DNA from: CAZXVW01 sp964644025
GTDB taxonomy: Bacteria > Acidobacteriota > Terriglobia > Bryobacterales > Bryobacteraceae
DNA length: 20,504 nt
Assembly (NCBI GenBank): GCA_964644025.1
Contig: CAZXVW010000060.1
Coordinates: 1-20,504 of the forward strand
Reading direction: 5' to 3'
Shown: one piece after another, positions 7,188-13,632 of the stretch
How the letters are laid out: every line of letters starts with the position of its first letter
Position numbering within the stretch: position 1 is the first letter of the stretch
The notes under the pieces: generated by a model
The model's input: only the letters and a program-made list of their open reading frames with translations
Told to the model about the DNA's origin: nothing
The model's database searches: none
Program-made: the position numbers and the translations under genes

Positions 7188-8026
7188 GAGCGGCGTGCGC
7201 TGCCTTTACGGTTTCCCTCGCCCTGGCCGCCGCAGGCGCCGCGGCTCCACCCGCGGCTGACTGCACGGCTGTGCCGGGATGGTCGCAAAAGGGCGGCGTC
7301 CGCCACTTCGTCCCGGACAACCTGTTCGATTACATGGACGGCAACGCTGAAGGTTACCTCCTGTACGAGTTCCGGAACCTGACGGGCGTCACCTGCCAGT
7401 CCGGGGAAGCCTCGATTGTCATCGACATCTCTGAGATGTCGACGCCGGAGATGGCCTACGGCATCTTCTCCGCCAACCGCCATCCGCGGTTCCCGGTGCA
7501 GGAGATCGGCACGGCCGGGCAGATCATGCCGCGCCGGGCCACGTTCGCCAAGGGGAACTATTACGTGGAACTCGCGGCCAATGGCGGCGAGGATTTCACG
7601 GCAGCGCTGACCGCTTTCGTCCAGGATCTGGTGACACGGGTCCCCGGCGCCACCGAGCGTCCGGCCATCCTCGGCTGGTTTCCCAAAGAGGGTCTGGAAG
7701 CCGGTTCCGTGCGTCTGGTGCCGCAAAGCGTGCTCGGCCTGCGGATGCTCAAGCGCGGCTACATCGCCCGGTATGATTACGGGCGGGCTTTTATCGTCAC
7801 TGAGGATTCTCCGGAAGCGGCGGCGGCGGTGCTGGAGAAGTTCAAGGAGCGGTTGGGCGAGACCGAAGCCGCCGAGGTAGCCGACGGCGCCGTCACCGGA
7901 AAAGACCGCTACCTCGGCCGGATGTGCGTGGCGCGCAAGGGCCGTTACGTGCTCGGTTTCGCCAGCCTGAAGGAGGGCGAGGACGGGGTTGCCCGGGCCC
8001 GCGCACTGGCCGCTAGCATCCCCTGA
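7184..8026 (+). CDS. Exported DUF6599-like protein
   Basis: This is a 280-residue protein with a Sec-type signal (MRAACAAFTVSLALAAAGAAA, cleavage near residue 21-25) and no later membrane segment. The stretch HFVPDNLFDYMDGNAEGYLLYEFRNL (41-66) resembles the conserved opening of DUF6599 proteins, which have no known function. It is followed by VDISEM-like VIDISEMSTPEMAYGIFSANRHP (79-101), a core typical of that family as I remember it. The assignment to DUF6599 is from memory. Its ATG overlaps the reductase stop (ATGA), so it is very probably translated together with the Tat-exported reductase and could be a periplasmic partner. The mature part contains four cysteines (27, 71 and 248 among them), which might allow a disulfide. 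Confidence 0.85.
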   Translation: MRAACAAFTVSLALAAAGAAAPPAADCTAVPGWSQKGGVRHFVPDNLFDYMDGNAEGYLLYEFRNLTGVTCQSGEASIVIDISEMSTPEMAYGIFSANRHPRFPVQEIGTAGQIMPRRATFAKGNYYVELAANGGEDFTAALTAFVQDLVTRVPGATERPAILGWFPKEGLEAGSVRLVPQSVLGLRMLKRGYIARYDYGRAFIVTEDSPEAAAAVLEKFKERLGETEAAEVADGAVTGKDRYLGRMCVARKGRYVLGFASLKEGEDGVARARALAASIP

Positions 8027-8217
8027 ACCGCCGCCATCGCGCAAGGCGCGCCGGGCGGAAGCTCAGCGTCCGGCTCCGGGCAGTTCAGCGCGGCTTGCTT
8101 CACCGGGCCCGTCCGTCTGAATTCGATTTCCGGGCTTCCACCCATCCAGGGATATCTTCCGGAAAATAAGAGGTTTACCCTAGAGACTCGGCCGGCCCTA
8201 CTGAGTAGGATGCGGGT
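8027..8217 (+). other. Intergenic region before the TPR-peptidase gene
   Basis: There is no gene in these 191 bp. A small hairpin CGCGC-AAG-GCGCG at 8038-8050, just after the DUF6599-like stop, could stop transcription weakly but has no T-run. A perfect odd palindrome lies at 8197-8209 (listed separately). I see no convincing -35/-10 pair; TTTACC at 8174-8179 has no matching -10. Confidence 0.5.
8197..8209. promoter_or_regulatory. 13-bp palindrome overlapping the ribosome binding site of the TPR-peptidase gene
   Basis: CCTACTGAGTAGG is a perfect dyad of six plus one plus six bases. Its right arm contains the GTAGG that, with the next A, forms the AGGA ribosome site eight to nine bases before the ATG at 8218. 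As RNA it can fold to a five-pair stem with a three-base loop and hide that site. As DNA it could be an operator. Confidence 0.4.
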
Positions 8218-9447
8218 ATGGGGGCTTTCACCGCGCTGCTGTCGATTGCCCTGGCCACGCATGCGGTCAGCATCGACGGCTATCCCCTGCGCAAAGGCTG
8301 TGATGCGGGGGAGCCGGTCATCGCGCGCCTGCACAAGGGTGACCCCGCGGAGATTCGCTTCGCCGTCGCCGGCGCCGGTGCGGGCTGCTATAAGATATCG
8401 GTCCGCTCCGGCGGCCGGACGCTCGAGGGTTACGTCTCCGAAGATGCGATCACCGGCGTGGATGAGTTTGAACAGGCGCGGCGCAATGCTCCCGCCACGG
8501 TTTTGCTGTCCGCCTCCGGCGCGGGGGCCGCGGCGACCCGAAAAGATACGGCCGGTGGTTCGAATCAGGATGCGGGCGCCAGGGCCGCGCGTCTGCTCGA
8601 AGCCAACCGCCCGCAGGAGGCCCTGGAAACGCTCGAACCGGTGTTGCGTTCCGGACGCCGCGATCCCGGTTTGCTCTCCCTGGCTGGTTACGCCGCTTAC
8701 CGGGGCGACGACGTGCGCCGGGCAATGGAATACTGGAAACAGTCCCTGGCGCTGCAGCCCAACCCGATCGTCGAACGCCTCTACCGGAAAGCGGAACAGG
8801 AAGCCCGCGAGGACAAGAGCGGAGAAAAGCTGGTCGGCACGCGATTCCTTCTCCGCTACAACCGCCGGCAGATGAGCCGGGCAACGGCTCATCAAGTTCT
8901 CGATACGCTCGAACGCGAGTTCTCCCGCATCTCGGCGCAGCTTGGCTGCCGGGTGGATGAGCGGATCGTCGCAATTGTTCAGAGCCCCGAAGAATACCGG
9001 CGGACGACCGACGCGGCCGAATGGAGCGGCGGGCAGTACACGGGCCGGATTCGCGTCGCGGCTCTCGATCAGAGCCGGCTCGGAGAGCAGACCCGGGAGG
9101 CTTTGGCTCACGAGATCGTGCATGCGTGCCTGGCCGGCCTGGGGGATTTCCCGGTCTGGCTGCATGAAGGGCTCGCGCAAAAGCTCTCCGGCCGGACGTT
9201 GACCGCGGGGGAATGGGCGCGGGTGAAGCAACTCGCCCGCTCAGGCAAGTTGCCGCGGCTGGAAAACCTGACCCAGACCTGGTCCCGCATGAGCACGTTC
9301 CACGCCGCGATCGCCTACGAGACGGCGCTGGCCGCAGTCGAGCTGTTCGACCAGAACTACGCCGGTCTCGGCGTCCGGAATCTGTTACGCAATCCGCACC
9401 TGTTGCCGCAGATTACGGCCGACCTGGATCGCCGGTTGCGCGAGTAG
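8218..9447 (+). CDS. Exported TPR protein with peptidase MA-like metalloprotease domain
   Basis: This is a 409-residue protein with a short signal-like N-terminus (MGAFTALLSIALATHA). Residues 20-80 look like a small beta domain (SH3-like: LRKGCDAGEPVIARLHKGD ... GRTLEGYVSEDAI). Residues 117-200 form about two TPR-like helical pairs (AARLLEANRPQEALETLEPVL; AGYAAYRGDDVRRAMEYWKQSLALQPNP). The C-terminal half is a zinc metallopeptidase: HEIVHACLAG at 298-307 gives zinc ligands His298 and His302 and catalytic Glu299, and WLHEGLAQ at 314-321 gives third ligand Glu317. This is the peptidase MA-like (gluzincin) layout known from exported bacterial TPR proteins. The substrate is unknown. The ATG follows a modest AGGA. 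All metal ligands are intact, so it is probably active. Confidence 0.88.
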   Translation: MGAFTALLSIALATHAVSIDGYPLRKGCDAGEPVIARLHKGDPAEIRFAVAGAGAGCYKISVRSGGRTLEGYVSEDAITGVDEFEQARRNAPATVLLSASGAGAAATRKDTAGGSNQDAGARAARLLEANRPQEALETLEPVLRSGRRDPGLLSLAGYAAYRGDDVRRAMEYWKQSLALQPNPIVERLYRKAEQEAREDKSGEKLVGTRFLLRYNRRQMSRATAHQVLDTLEREFSRISAQLGCRVDERIVAIVQSPEEYRRTTDAAEWSGGQYTGRIRVAALDQSRLGEQTREALAHEIVHACLAGLGDFPVWLHEGLAQKLSGRTLTAGEWARVKQLARSGKLPRLENLTQTWSRMSTFHAAIAYETALAAVELFDQNYAGLGVRNLLRNPHLLPQITADLDRRLRE

Positions 9448-9485
9448 TCGCGGCCACGAACCTGTCTTCGATGGAGGAAACCAGC

Positions 9486-9502
9486 GCTGGCATCAAGCCA
9501 GC
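9486..9502 (+). terminator. Possible hairpin terminator after the TPR-peptidase gene
   Basis: GCTGGC and GCCAGC flank a five-base loop, 38 bp after the stop codon. There is no T-run downstream, so an intrinsic terminator is only possible, not shown. The rest of 9448-9579 holds no gene. Confidence 0.3.
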
Positions 9503-9553
9503 CGGTTCCAGCCAGCACCGCCGCGGCGTCGGTGGGCAGTCGTAGCTTTCCGA

Positions 9554-9559
9554 TAGAAT
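9554..9559 (+). promoter_or_regulatory. Possible -10 box of the sulfatase gene
   Basis: TAGAAT matches the -10 consensus at five of six bases and lies 20 bp before the ATG at 9580. No clear -35 is present at the right distance. The leader would be about 13-15 bases and holds the GGAGGG ribosome site at 9569-9574. Confidence 0.3.
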
Positions 9560-9579
9560 AGCGGCCGTGGAGGGTGATC

Positions 9580-11064
9580 ATGCGAAGGGCTGACGTTTAT
9601 CATTTGCTGCTGCTCCCGGCCATTCTCTTCATTGCCGCCGGGTTTGGGCGGGGTCAGGAGCGGCCGAATTTCGTCCTTATCTTCTGCGACGATCTCGGTT
9701 ACGGAGATGTGGGCGTTTATGGCTCGCCGAACATACGGACCCCGAACATCGACCGGATGGCGTGGGAGGGGCTCAAGTTCACGAGCTTTTACGCGCAGAT
9801 CGTCTGCGGGCCCTCACGGGCGGCGCTGATGACCGGCTGTTACCCGCCACGCGTGAGCATGGCGTTCAATGAGCTGCCGAAGTTCGAAACCGGGATCAAC
9901 CCCAACGAGGTCACGATCGCCGAGCTGCTGAAGACGCAGGGGTATGCCACGGCGATCTTCGGCAAGTGGCATTTGGGCGACCGCCCGGAATTTCTGCCGA
10001 CCCGGCACGGGTTCGACTATTACTTCGGGATCCCGTACTCGAACGACATGTGGCCGTTCCACCCGCGGATGCCGCTGGGACCTCACCCGGATCCCCGGTT
10101 GGTGGCCGCCCGGCGGCGGGCCCAGTTGACGGGATTTCCGGGGCAGGGTACCGATTTCCCCCCGGGTGAAGGTTTTCCCGACCCCCTCCCACTGATGGAA
10201 AACGAGGAGGTTATCGAGGTGAATCCGGATCAGAGCACGTTCACGGCGCGGTTCACCGATCACGCCTTGCGTTTCATCACCGAACACCGCAACCAGCCGT
10301 TCTTTGTCTACCTGGCGCATGTGATGCCCCATGTGCCGTTGTTTCCCGGAAAGAAATTCCAGGGAACTTCGCCGCGCGGGTTGTTCGGCGACGCGGTTGA
10401 AGAACTGGACTGGAGCGTCGGGCGGGTTCTGGCAAAGCTCAAAGAACTCGGCCTGGATGAGAAAACGCTGGTCGTGTTTACCTCCGACAACGGCCCGTGG
10501 CTCCAGTACGGCATCGACGGGGGCTCGGCCGGGCCGCTCGCCAAGGGCAAGGGAACCCCTTGGGAGGGCGGCATTCGCGTACCGGGCATTTTCCGCTGGC
10601 CGGGCAAGATCCCCCCGCACCGGGTCACCACCGAGCTTGCCACCACTATGGATCTGCTGCCGACCTTTGCGAAGCTGGCCGGCACGCACGCGCCGACGGA
10701 CCGCGTGATCGACGGCCATGATATCTGGCCGCTGCTCGCGGGCGAACCCGGGGCCCGGAGTCCTTATGACGCCTTCTACTATTACGGCGCGGACCTGTTC
10801 GGCAAGCCCGGCGCCAAAGGCCCGAGTCCCACGGCCATGATCCCGAAGCTCCAGGCTGTCCGTAAGGGAAACTGGAAGCTGCACCTGGACGAGAAGACGC
10901 TCCGCGGCACGGCGCTGTACAACCTGGGCAATGACGTCGGTGAGCGCAAGAATGTGCTGGAGCGGCGCCCGGACATCGCCCGGCAACTCGAGGAGGCGGC
11001 GCGGCGGTTCAACGAGAACCTGAAGCGTGACATCCGGCCGCTTGGGCGCGTCAAGGGCCGATAG
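9580..11064 (+). CDS. Secreted type I sulfatase (arylsulfatase-like)
   Basis: This is a 494-residue sulfatase of the alkaline phosphatase superfamily that would hydrolyse sulfate esters. A Sec signal (MRRADVYHLLLLPAILFIAAGFGRGQ) suggests export. Metal ligands are visible in CDDLGYGD (Asp37, Asp38) and VFTSDNGP (Asp303, Asn304). CGPSRAALMTG at 76-86 is the sulfatase signature, whose Cys76 is converted to formylglycine. FGKWHLG (Lys129, His131) and a later Lys322 complete the active site. The cysteine type requires formylglycine-generating enzyme, which is not in this window. The substrate cannot be read from the sequence; a sulfated polysaccharide or other sulfate ester is likely. ATG at 9580 was preferred to GTG at 9574 because GGAGGG lies five bases before it. 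No other carbohydrate genes flank it. Confidence 0.95.
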   Translation: MRRADVYHLLLLPAILFIAAGFGRGQERPNFVLIFCDDLGYGDVGVYGSPNIRTPNIDRMAWEGLKFTSFYAQIVCGPSRAALMTGCYPPRVSMAFNELPKFETGINPNEVTIAELLKTQGYATAIFGKWHLGDRPEFLPTRHGFDYYFGIPYSNDMWPFHPRMPLGPHPDPRLVAARRRAQLTGFPGQGTDFPPGEGFPDPLPLMENEEVIEVNPDQSTFTARFTDHALRFITEHRNQPFFVYLAHVMPHVPLFPGKKFQGTSPRGLFGDAVEELDWSVGRVLAKLKELGLDEKTLVVFTSDNGPWLQYGIDGGSAGPLAKGKGTPWEGGIRVPGIFRWPGKIPPHRVTTELATTMDLLPTFAKLAGTHAPTDRVIDGHDIWPLLAGEPGARSPYDAFYYYGADLFGKPGAKGPSPTAMIPKLQAVRKGNWKLHLDEKTLRGTALYNLGNDVGERKNVLERRPDIARQLEEAARRFNENLKRDIRPLGRVKGR

Positions 11065-11217
11065 AGGGGCGGCCGCCAGCTCTCTGCCGGCAAACGGCGG
11101 CGGGATGCTACGATGGGAAATCTGAGGTCCCGGCCTCAGCGACCCGGCGACCGGCGGCCACCCGGCGGACGAAGCGAAGGTCACGGGGCGATTTTCGGCG
11201 ACAACAAGGAGACAGCA
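11065..11217 (+). other. Leader region of mtnP with a hairpin
   Basis: These 153 bp hold no gene. TACGAT at 11109-11114 is a weak -10 candidate. Just after it, CTGAGG (11122-11127) and CCTCAG (11134-11139) form a perfect six-pair stem with a six-base loop. The leader from there to the TTG start would be about 97 bases and rich in CCGGCG repeats. AAGGAG at 11206-11211 is the ribosome site. I could not match any known SAM-type riboswitch. Confidence 0.4.
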
Positions 11218-12081
11218 TTGCAAGCGGAGATTGGTGTAATCGGCGGCAGCGGGCTTTATTCGATGCCCGGGTTCGAAGCGCAACAGGAGGTAACCCTGGA
11301 AACCCCCTGGGGCGCGCCGTCTGACGCTTATATCGTTGGACGGCTCGCCGGCCGGCAAGTGGCGTTCTTGGCCCGGCATGGGCGCGGGCACCGCATCTCG
11401 CCATCGGAGCTGAACTTCCGGGCGAACATCCACGGAATGAAGCAGCTTGGCGTGGAGCGGATCATCTCGCTGAGCGCCGTGGGCTCGCTGAAGGAAGAGC
11501 ACCGGCCGCTGGACTTCGTCATCCCGGACCAGTTTTTCGACCGCACCCGGGGGCGCGAATCCACCTTTTTCGGCGACGGCCTGGTGGCCCACATCAGCTT
11601 CGCTCACCCGGTCTGCCCGCAGTTGAGCGAGGTGGTAGCCGCAGCCTGCCGGCGCGAGGGCGTGCGGGTGAAAGCGGGCGGCACCTACCTCTGCATGGAA
11701 GGTCCTGCTTTCTCGACGGTGGCCGAATCCAACGTGTACCGCGCCTGGGGAATGGACGTTATCGGGATGACGAACCTCCAGGAGGCCAAACTGGCCCGGG
11801 AGGCCGAGATCTGCTACGTCACCGTCGCCATGGTGACCGACTACGACTGCTGGCATCCGGACCACGACGCCGTCACCGTCAGCGATATCATCTCGCACTT
11901 GCAGCAAAATGCGGCGAACGCGGCCCGGGTGGTGGCTGCGGCCGTGGCAATGATGCCCGCCGAACGGTCTTGCCAATGCGGCTCGGCGCTGGCGCACGCC
12001 TTGATCACCGACAGGAACGCCGTGCCGGCGGCGACGTATAAGAAACTGGAGTTGCTCATTGGCAAGTACTTCCATCCGTGA
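11218..12081 (+). CDS. mtnP: S-methyl-5'-thioadenosine phosphorylase
   Basis: MtnP splits methylthioadenosine, a by-product of SAM-dependent polyamine and related synthesis, into adenine and methylthioribose-1-phosphate. The 287-residue product has IGVIGGSGLY at 5-14 (phosphate loop), ARHGRGH at 52-58, SAVGSLKEE near 86-94, IPDQFFDRT, MEGPAFSTVAESN at 160-172 and MVTDYDCWH at 206-213. The two aspartates of TDYD favour adenine-type (MTA) rather than guanine-type substrates. The TTG start was chosen because AAGGAG lies six bases upstream and the protein then begins just before the first strand; an open frame extends 35 codons further but has arginine/proline-rich, unfamily-like sequence. The 3' end overlaps the next gene by 23 bp, so both are likely one operon. 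The rest of the methionine salvage pathway is not present. Confidence 0.94.
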   Translation: MQAEIGVIGGSGLYSMPGFEAQQEVTLETPWGAPSDAYIVGRLAGRQVAFLARHGRGHRISPSELNFRANIHGMKQLGVERIISLSAVGSLKEEHRPLDFVIPDQFFDRTRGRESTFFGDGLVAHISFAHPVCPQLSEVVAAACRREGVRVKAGGTYLCMEGPAFSTVAESNVYRAWGMDVIGMTNLQEAKLAREAEICYVTVAMVTDYDCWHPDHDAVTVSDIISHLQQNAANAARVVAAAVAMMPAERSCQCGSALAHALITDRNAVPAATYKKLELLIGKYFHP

Positions 12082-13324
12082 AGCCGCGGCCGAGATCCTC
12101 GCCTGCTGTCTCGGCGGCGAACCGGTTTCCGACGAGTTGCTCGAGCGGGTGCTGGGCCCGGCGACCGGCGCCGATGCGGGCGCCGCCGCAGAAGCCAGCC
12201 GGGCGCTGTTTCGCGATGTCGCGGAAGCTTTGGCCGACCGGTTCGAGCCGGCGCTCTGCAACACTTATGCGGACCTGTTTTCCCGGGTGATCGCCTTCTG
12301 TGAGCCGGCGTTTCGCGCGGACGAGTTGCTTTCCCGCTACGACCGGATTCGCACGCCAAAGCGGTTTCAGGGAGACGGGCGTGTGGTCCGGGAGGTGTTC
12401 GTTCTTTCCCGGGTGACCTTGGGCGCCGACGTGGCCATTACCAGCATCATCCTGGATGCCGCGAAGAAGAGGTTTCCCGGGGCGGAAATTTATTTCGCCG
12501 GCAGCCGGAAAGCGTGGGAGCTTTTTGCGGGGGATGCCCGCATCCAGCACGTGGAAGCCGGCTACCGCCGCGGCGGCCCGCTCCGGGAATGCCTGGCTGT
12601 CGGTCTGGGTCTCCGGGGACTGCTCAGCCGGCCGGGAGCGATCGTGATTGATCCGGACTCGCGGCTCACGCAACTCGGGCTGCTGCCGGTTTGCCCGGAA
12701 CAGAGTTACTACTTTTTCGAGAGCCGCGCCTACGGCGGCGACGGAATCGACTCGCTGTCCCGGCTCACCAAGCGCTGGGTGGCCGAGACCTTTGGCGTGG
12801 TGGACGCTCTGCCGTACATCGCGCCCGCCGGGGCTGTACCGGGCCCGGACGGGGCTGAGATCACAGTCAGCTTCGGCGTCGGTGAAAACCCGCGGAAGCG
12901 GATCGCCGGCCCGTTCGAGGCGGAATTGCTTCGCGAACTGCTGGAGCGCGGACTCCGGGTCGTGGTGGACAAGGGGGCCGGGGGCGAGGAGGCCGAGCGC
13001 GTCGAGCGCGCCATCGGGCAACTCGGAAGCAAGGCCGGCCGAATCGAGACCTGGGACGGCGCTTTTGCGCCTTTCGCGGCCCGGATCGCTCGCAGCCGGT
13101 TGTACGTCGGCTATGATTCGGCGGGCCAGCACGTGGCGGCGGCGGCCAAGGTGCCGCTGGTCTCGGTTTTCGCGGGGTTCCCCTCGCCACGGTTTCTCGC
13201 CCGGTGGCGGCCGGAAGCGCCCTCACCGGTGGCGGTGATTCGCGCCGAGGCCGGCAGCACGCCGGAGGCAATCTTAAAACGCACGGTCAACTCTATCGAC
13301 CGCCTATTGAAGATTCCCTGCTGA
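12059..13324 (+). CDS. GT9-like (heptosyltransferase-fold) protein with helical N-terminal extension
   Basis: This is a 421-residue cytoplasmic protein. Residues 111-145 (REVFVLSRVTLGADVAITSIILDAAKKRFPGAEI) match the opening Rossmann strand-loop-helix of glycosyltransferase family 9, the fold of ADP-heptose:LPS heptosyltransferases. Residues 345-385 (SRLYVGYDSAGQHVAAAAKVPLVSVFAG ... RWRP) match the sugar-nucleotide side, with the conserved D-S-A-x-x-H-x-A-A. The usual slGD loop reads LGAD here, one residue longer. Residues 1-105 are a predicted helical domain that ordinary GT9 enzymes lack and that I do not recognise. The TTG start follows TGGAG at seven bases and overlaps the mtnP end by 23 bp. 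Whether it transfers a sugar is unproven; a degenerate, regulatory or nucleotide-sugar-binding role is possible. Confidence 0.75.
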   Translation: MASTSIREAAAEILACCLGGEPVSDELLERVLGPATGADAGAAAEASRALFRDVAEALADRFEPALCNTYADLFSRVIAFCEPAFRADELLSRYDRIRTPKRFQGDGRVVREVFVLSRVTLGADVAITSIILDAAKKRFPGAEIYFAGSRKAWELFAGDARIQHVEAGYRRGGPLRECLAVGLGLRGLLSRPGAIVIDPDSRLTQLGLLPVCPEQSYYFFESRAYGGDGIDSLSRLTKRWVAETFGVVDALPYIAPAGAVPGPDGAEITVSFGVGENPRKRIAGPFEAELLRELLERGLRVVVDKGAGGEEAERVERAIGQLGSKAGRIETWDGAFAPFAARIARSRLYVGYDSAGQHVAAAAKVPLVSVFAGFPSPRFLARWRPEAPSPVAVIRAEAGSTPEAILKRTVNSIDRLLKIPC

Positions 13325-13347
13325 GCATGGAGCCGGGGGTGGCGGGT

Positions 13348-13393
13348 CCAGACGGCAGTGCCGCTCGCACGTCATCCGGCGGTCAACGTCTGG
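13348..13393 (+). other. Imperfect hairpin after the GT9-like gene
   Basis: CCAGACG (13348-13354) and CGTCTGG (13387-13393) can form a seven-pair stem around 32 bases that could branch further. It starts 24 bp after the stop. No T-run follows, so a terminator role is only a guess. Confidence 0.3.
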
Positions 13394-13435
13394 CCTGGGC
13401 CGAAGCAGGCAGGATCGTTGTACACTAGATGTTTT

Positions 13436-13632
13436 CACACTGCGTCTTTCCGGCGCGGGTCTGTGTCCGGAGCGCGGTGTGCGCCGGAAGACTGAGATCC
13501 CAGGGGTGGCGCGGATAGGAGATCCTGGCGATCTCCTCGCGGCGTTGGCCCCGGAGCGGGAGCCTGGCTGTGAACCCGGATGGAACCGGCCCCGCGCCGA
13601 GGCCGGCCCGTATCCCGCGGGAGGCTGATGAT
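13436..13632 (+). promoter_or_regulatory. Structured 5' leader of the SBBP gene
   Basis: This stretch holds no gene I can defend. A weak promoter (TACACT at 13421-13426, no clear -35) may start it. Hairpin 1 pairs 13444-13456 with 13481-13492: twelve base pairs with one bulged T, around 24 bases. Hairpin 2 pairs AGGAGATC (13517-13524) with GATCTCCT (13530-13537) over loop CTGGC, extended by CGCG/CGCG with a three-base bulge. CCAGG at 13500-13504 can pair instead with CCTGG at 13524-13528, which would break hairpin 2. A CCCGCGGG palindrome at 13614-13621 overlaps the start of the ribosome site. I could not match it to a known riboswitch. Confidence 0.4.

Noticed and set aside
11065..11217. A SAM-type riboswitch before mtnP.
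   Set aside because: No conserved core of SAM-I, SAM-II or SAH riboswitches was seen; only one hairpin is clear.
11113..11217. An upstream start for mtnP at 11113.
   Set aside because: The extra 35 residues are Arg/Pro/Gly-rich and unlike the family, while the TTG at 11218 has a good ribosome site.
9814..12264. An 816-codon open frame on the minus strand opposite the sulfatase and mtnP.
   Set aside because: Both genes beneath it carry intact family motifs; the antisense product has none, so it is a shadow frame.
13436..13632. A cyclic-di-GMP, cobalamin or glycine riboswitch in the SBBP leader.
   Set aside because: The conserved bases of these classes (for example GCCACTG for cobalamin) are absent, so only a generic structured leader is reported.
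13570..13632. A GTG start at 13570 for the SBBP protein.
   Set aside because: It would place proline-rich residues before the signal peptide, and the ATG at 13633 has a perfectly spaced GGGAGG.
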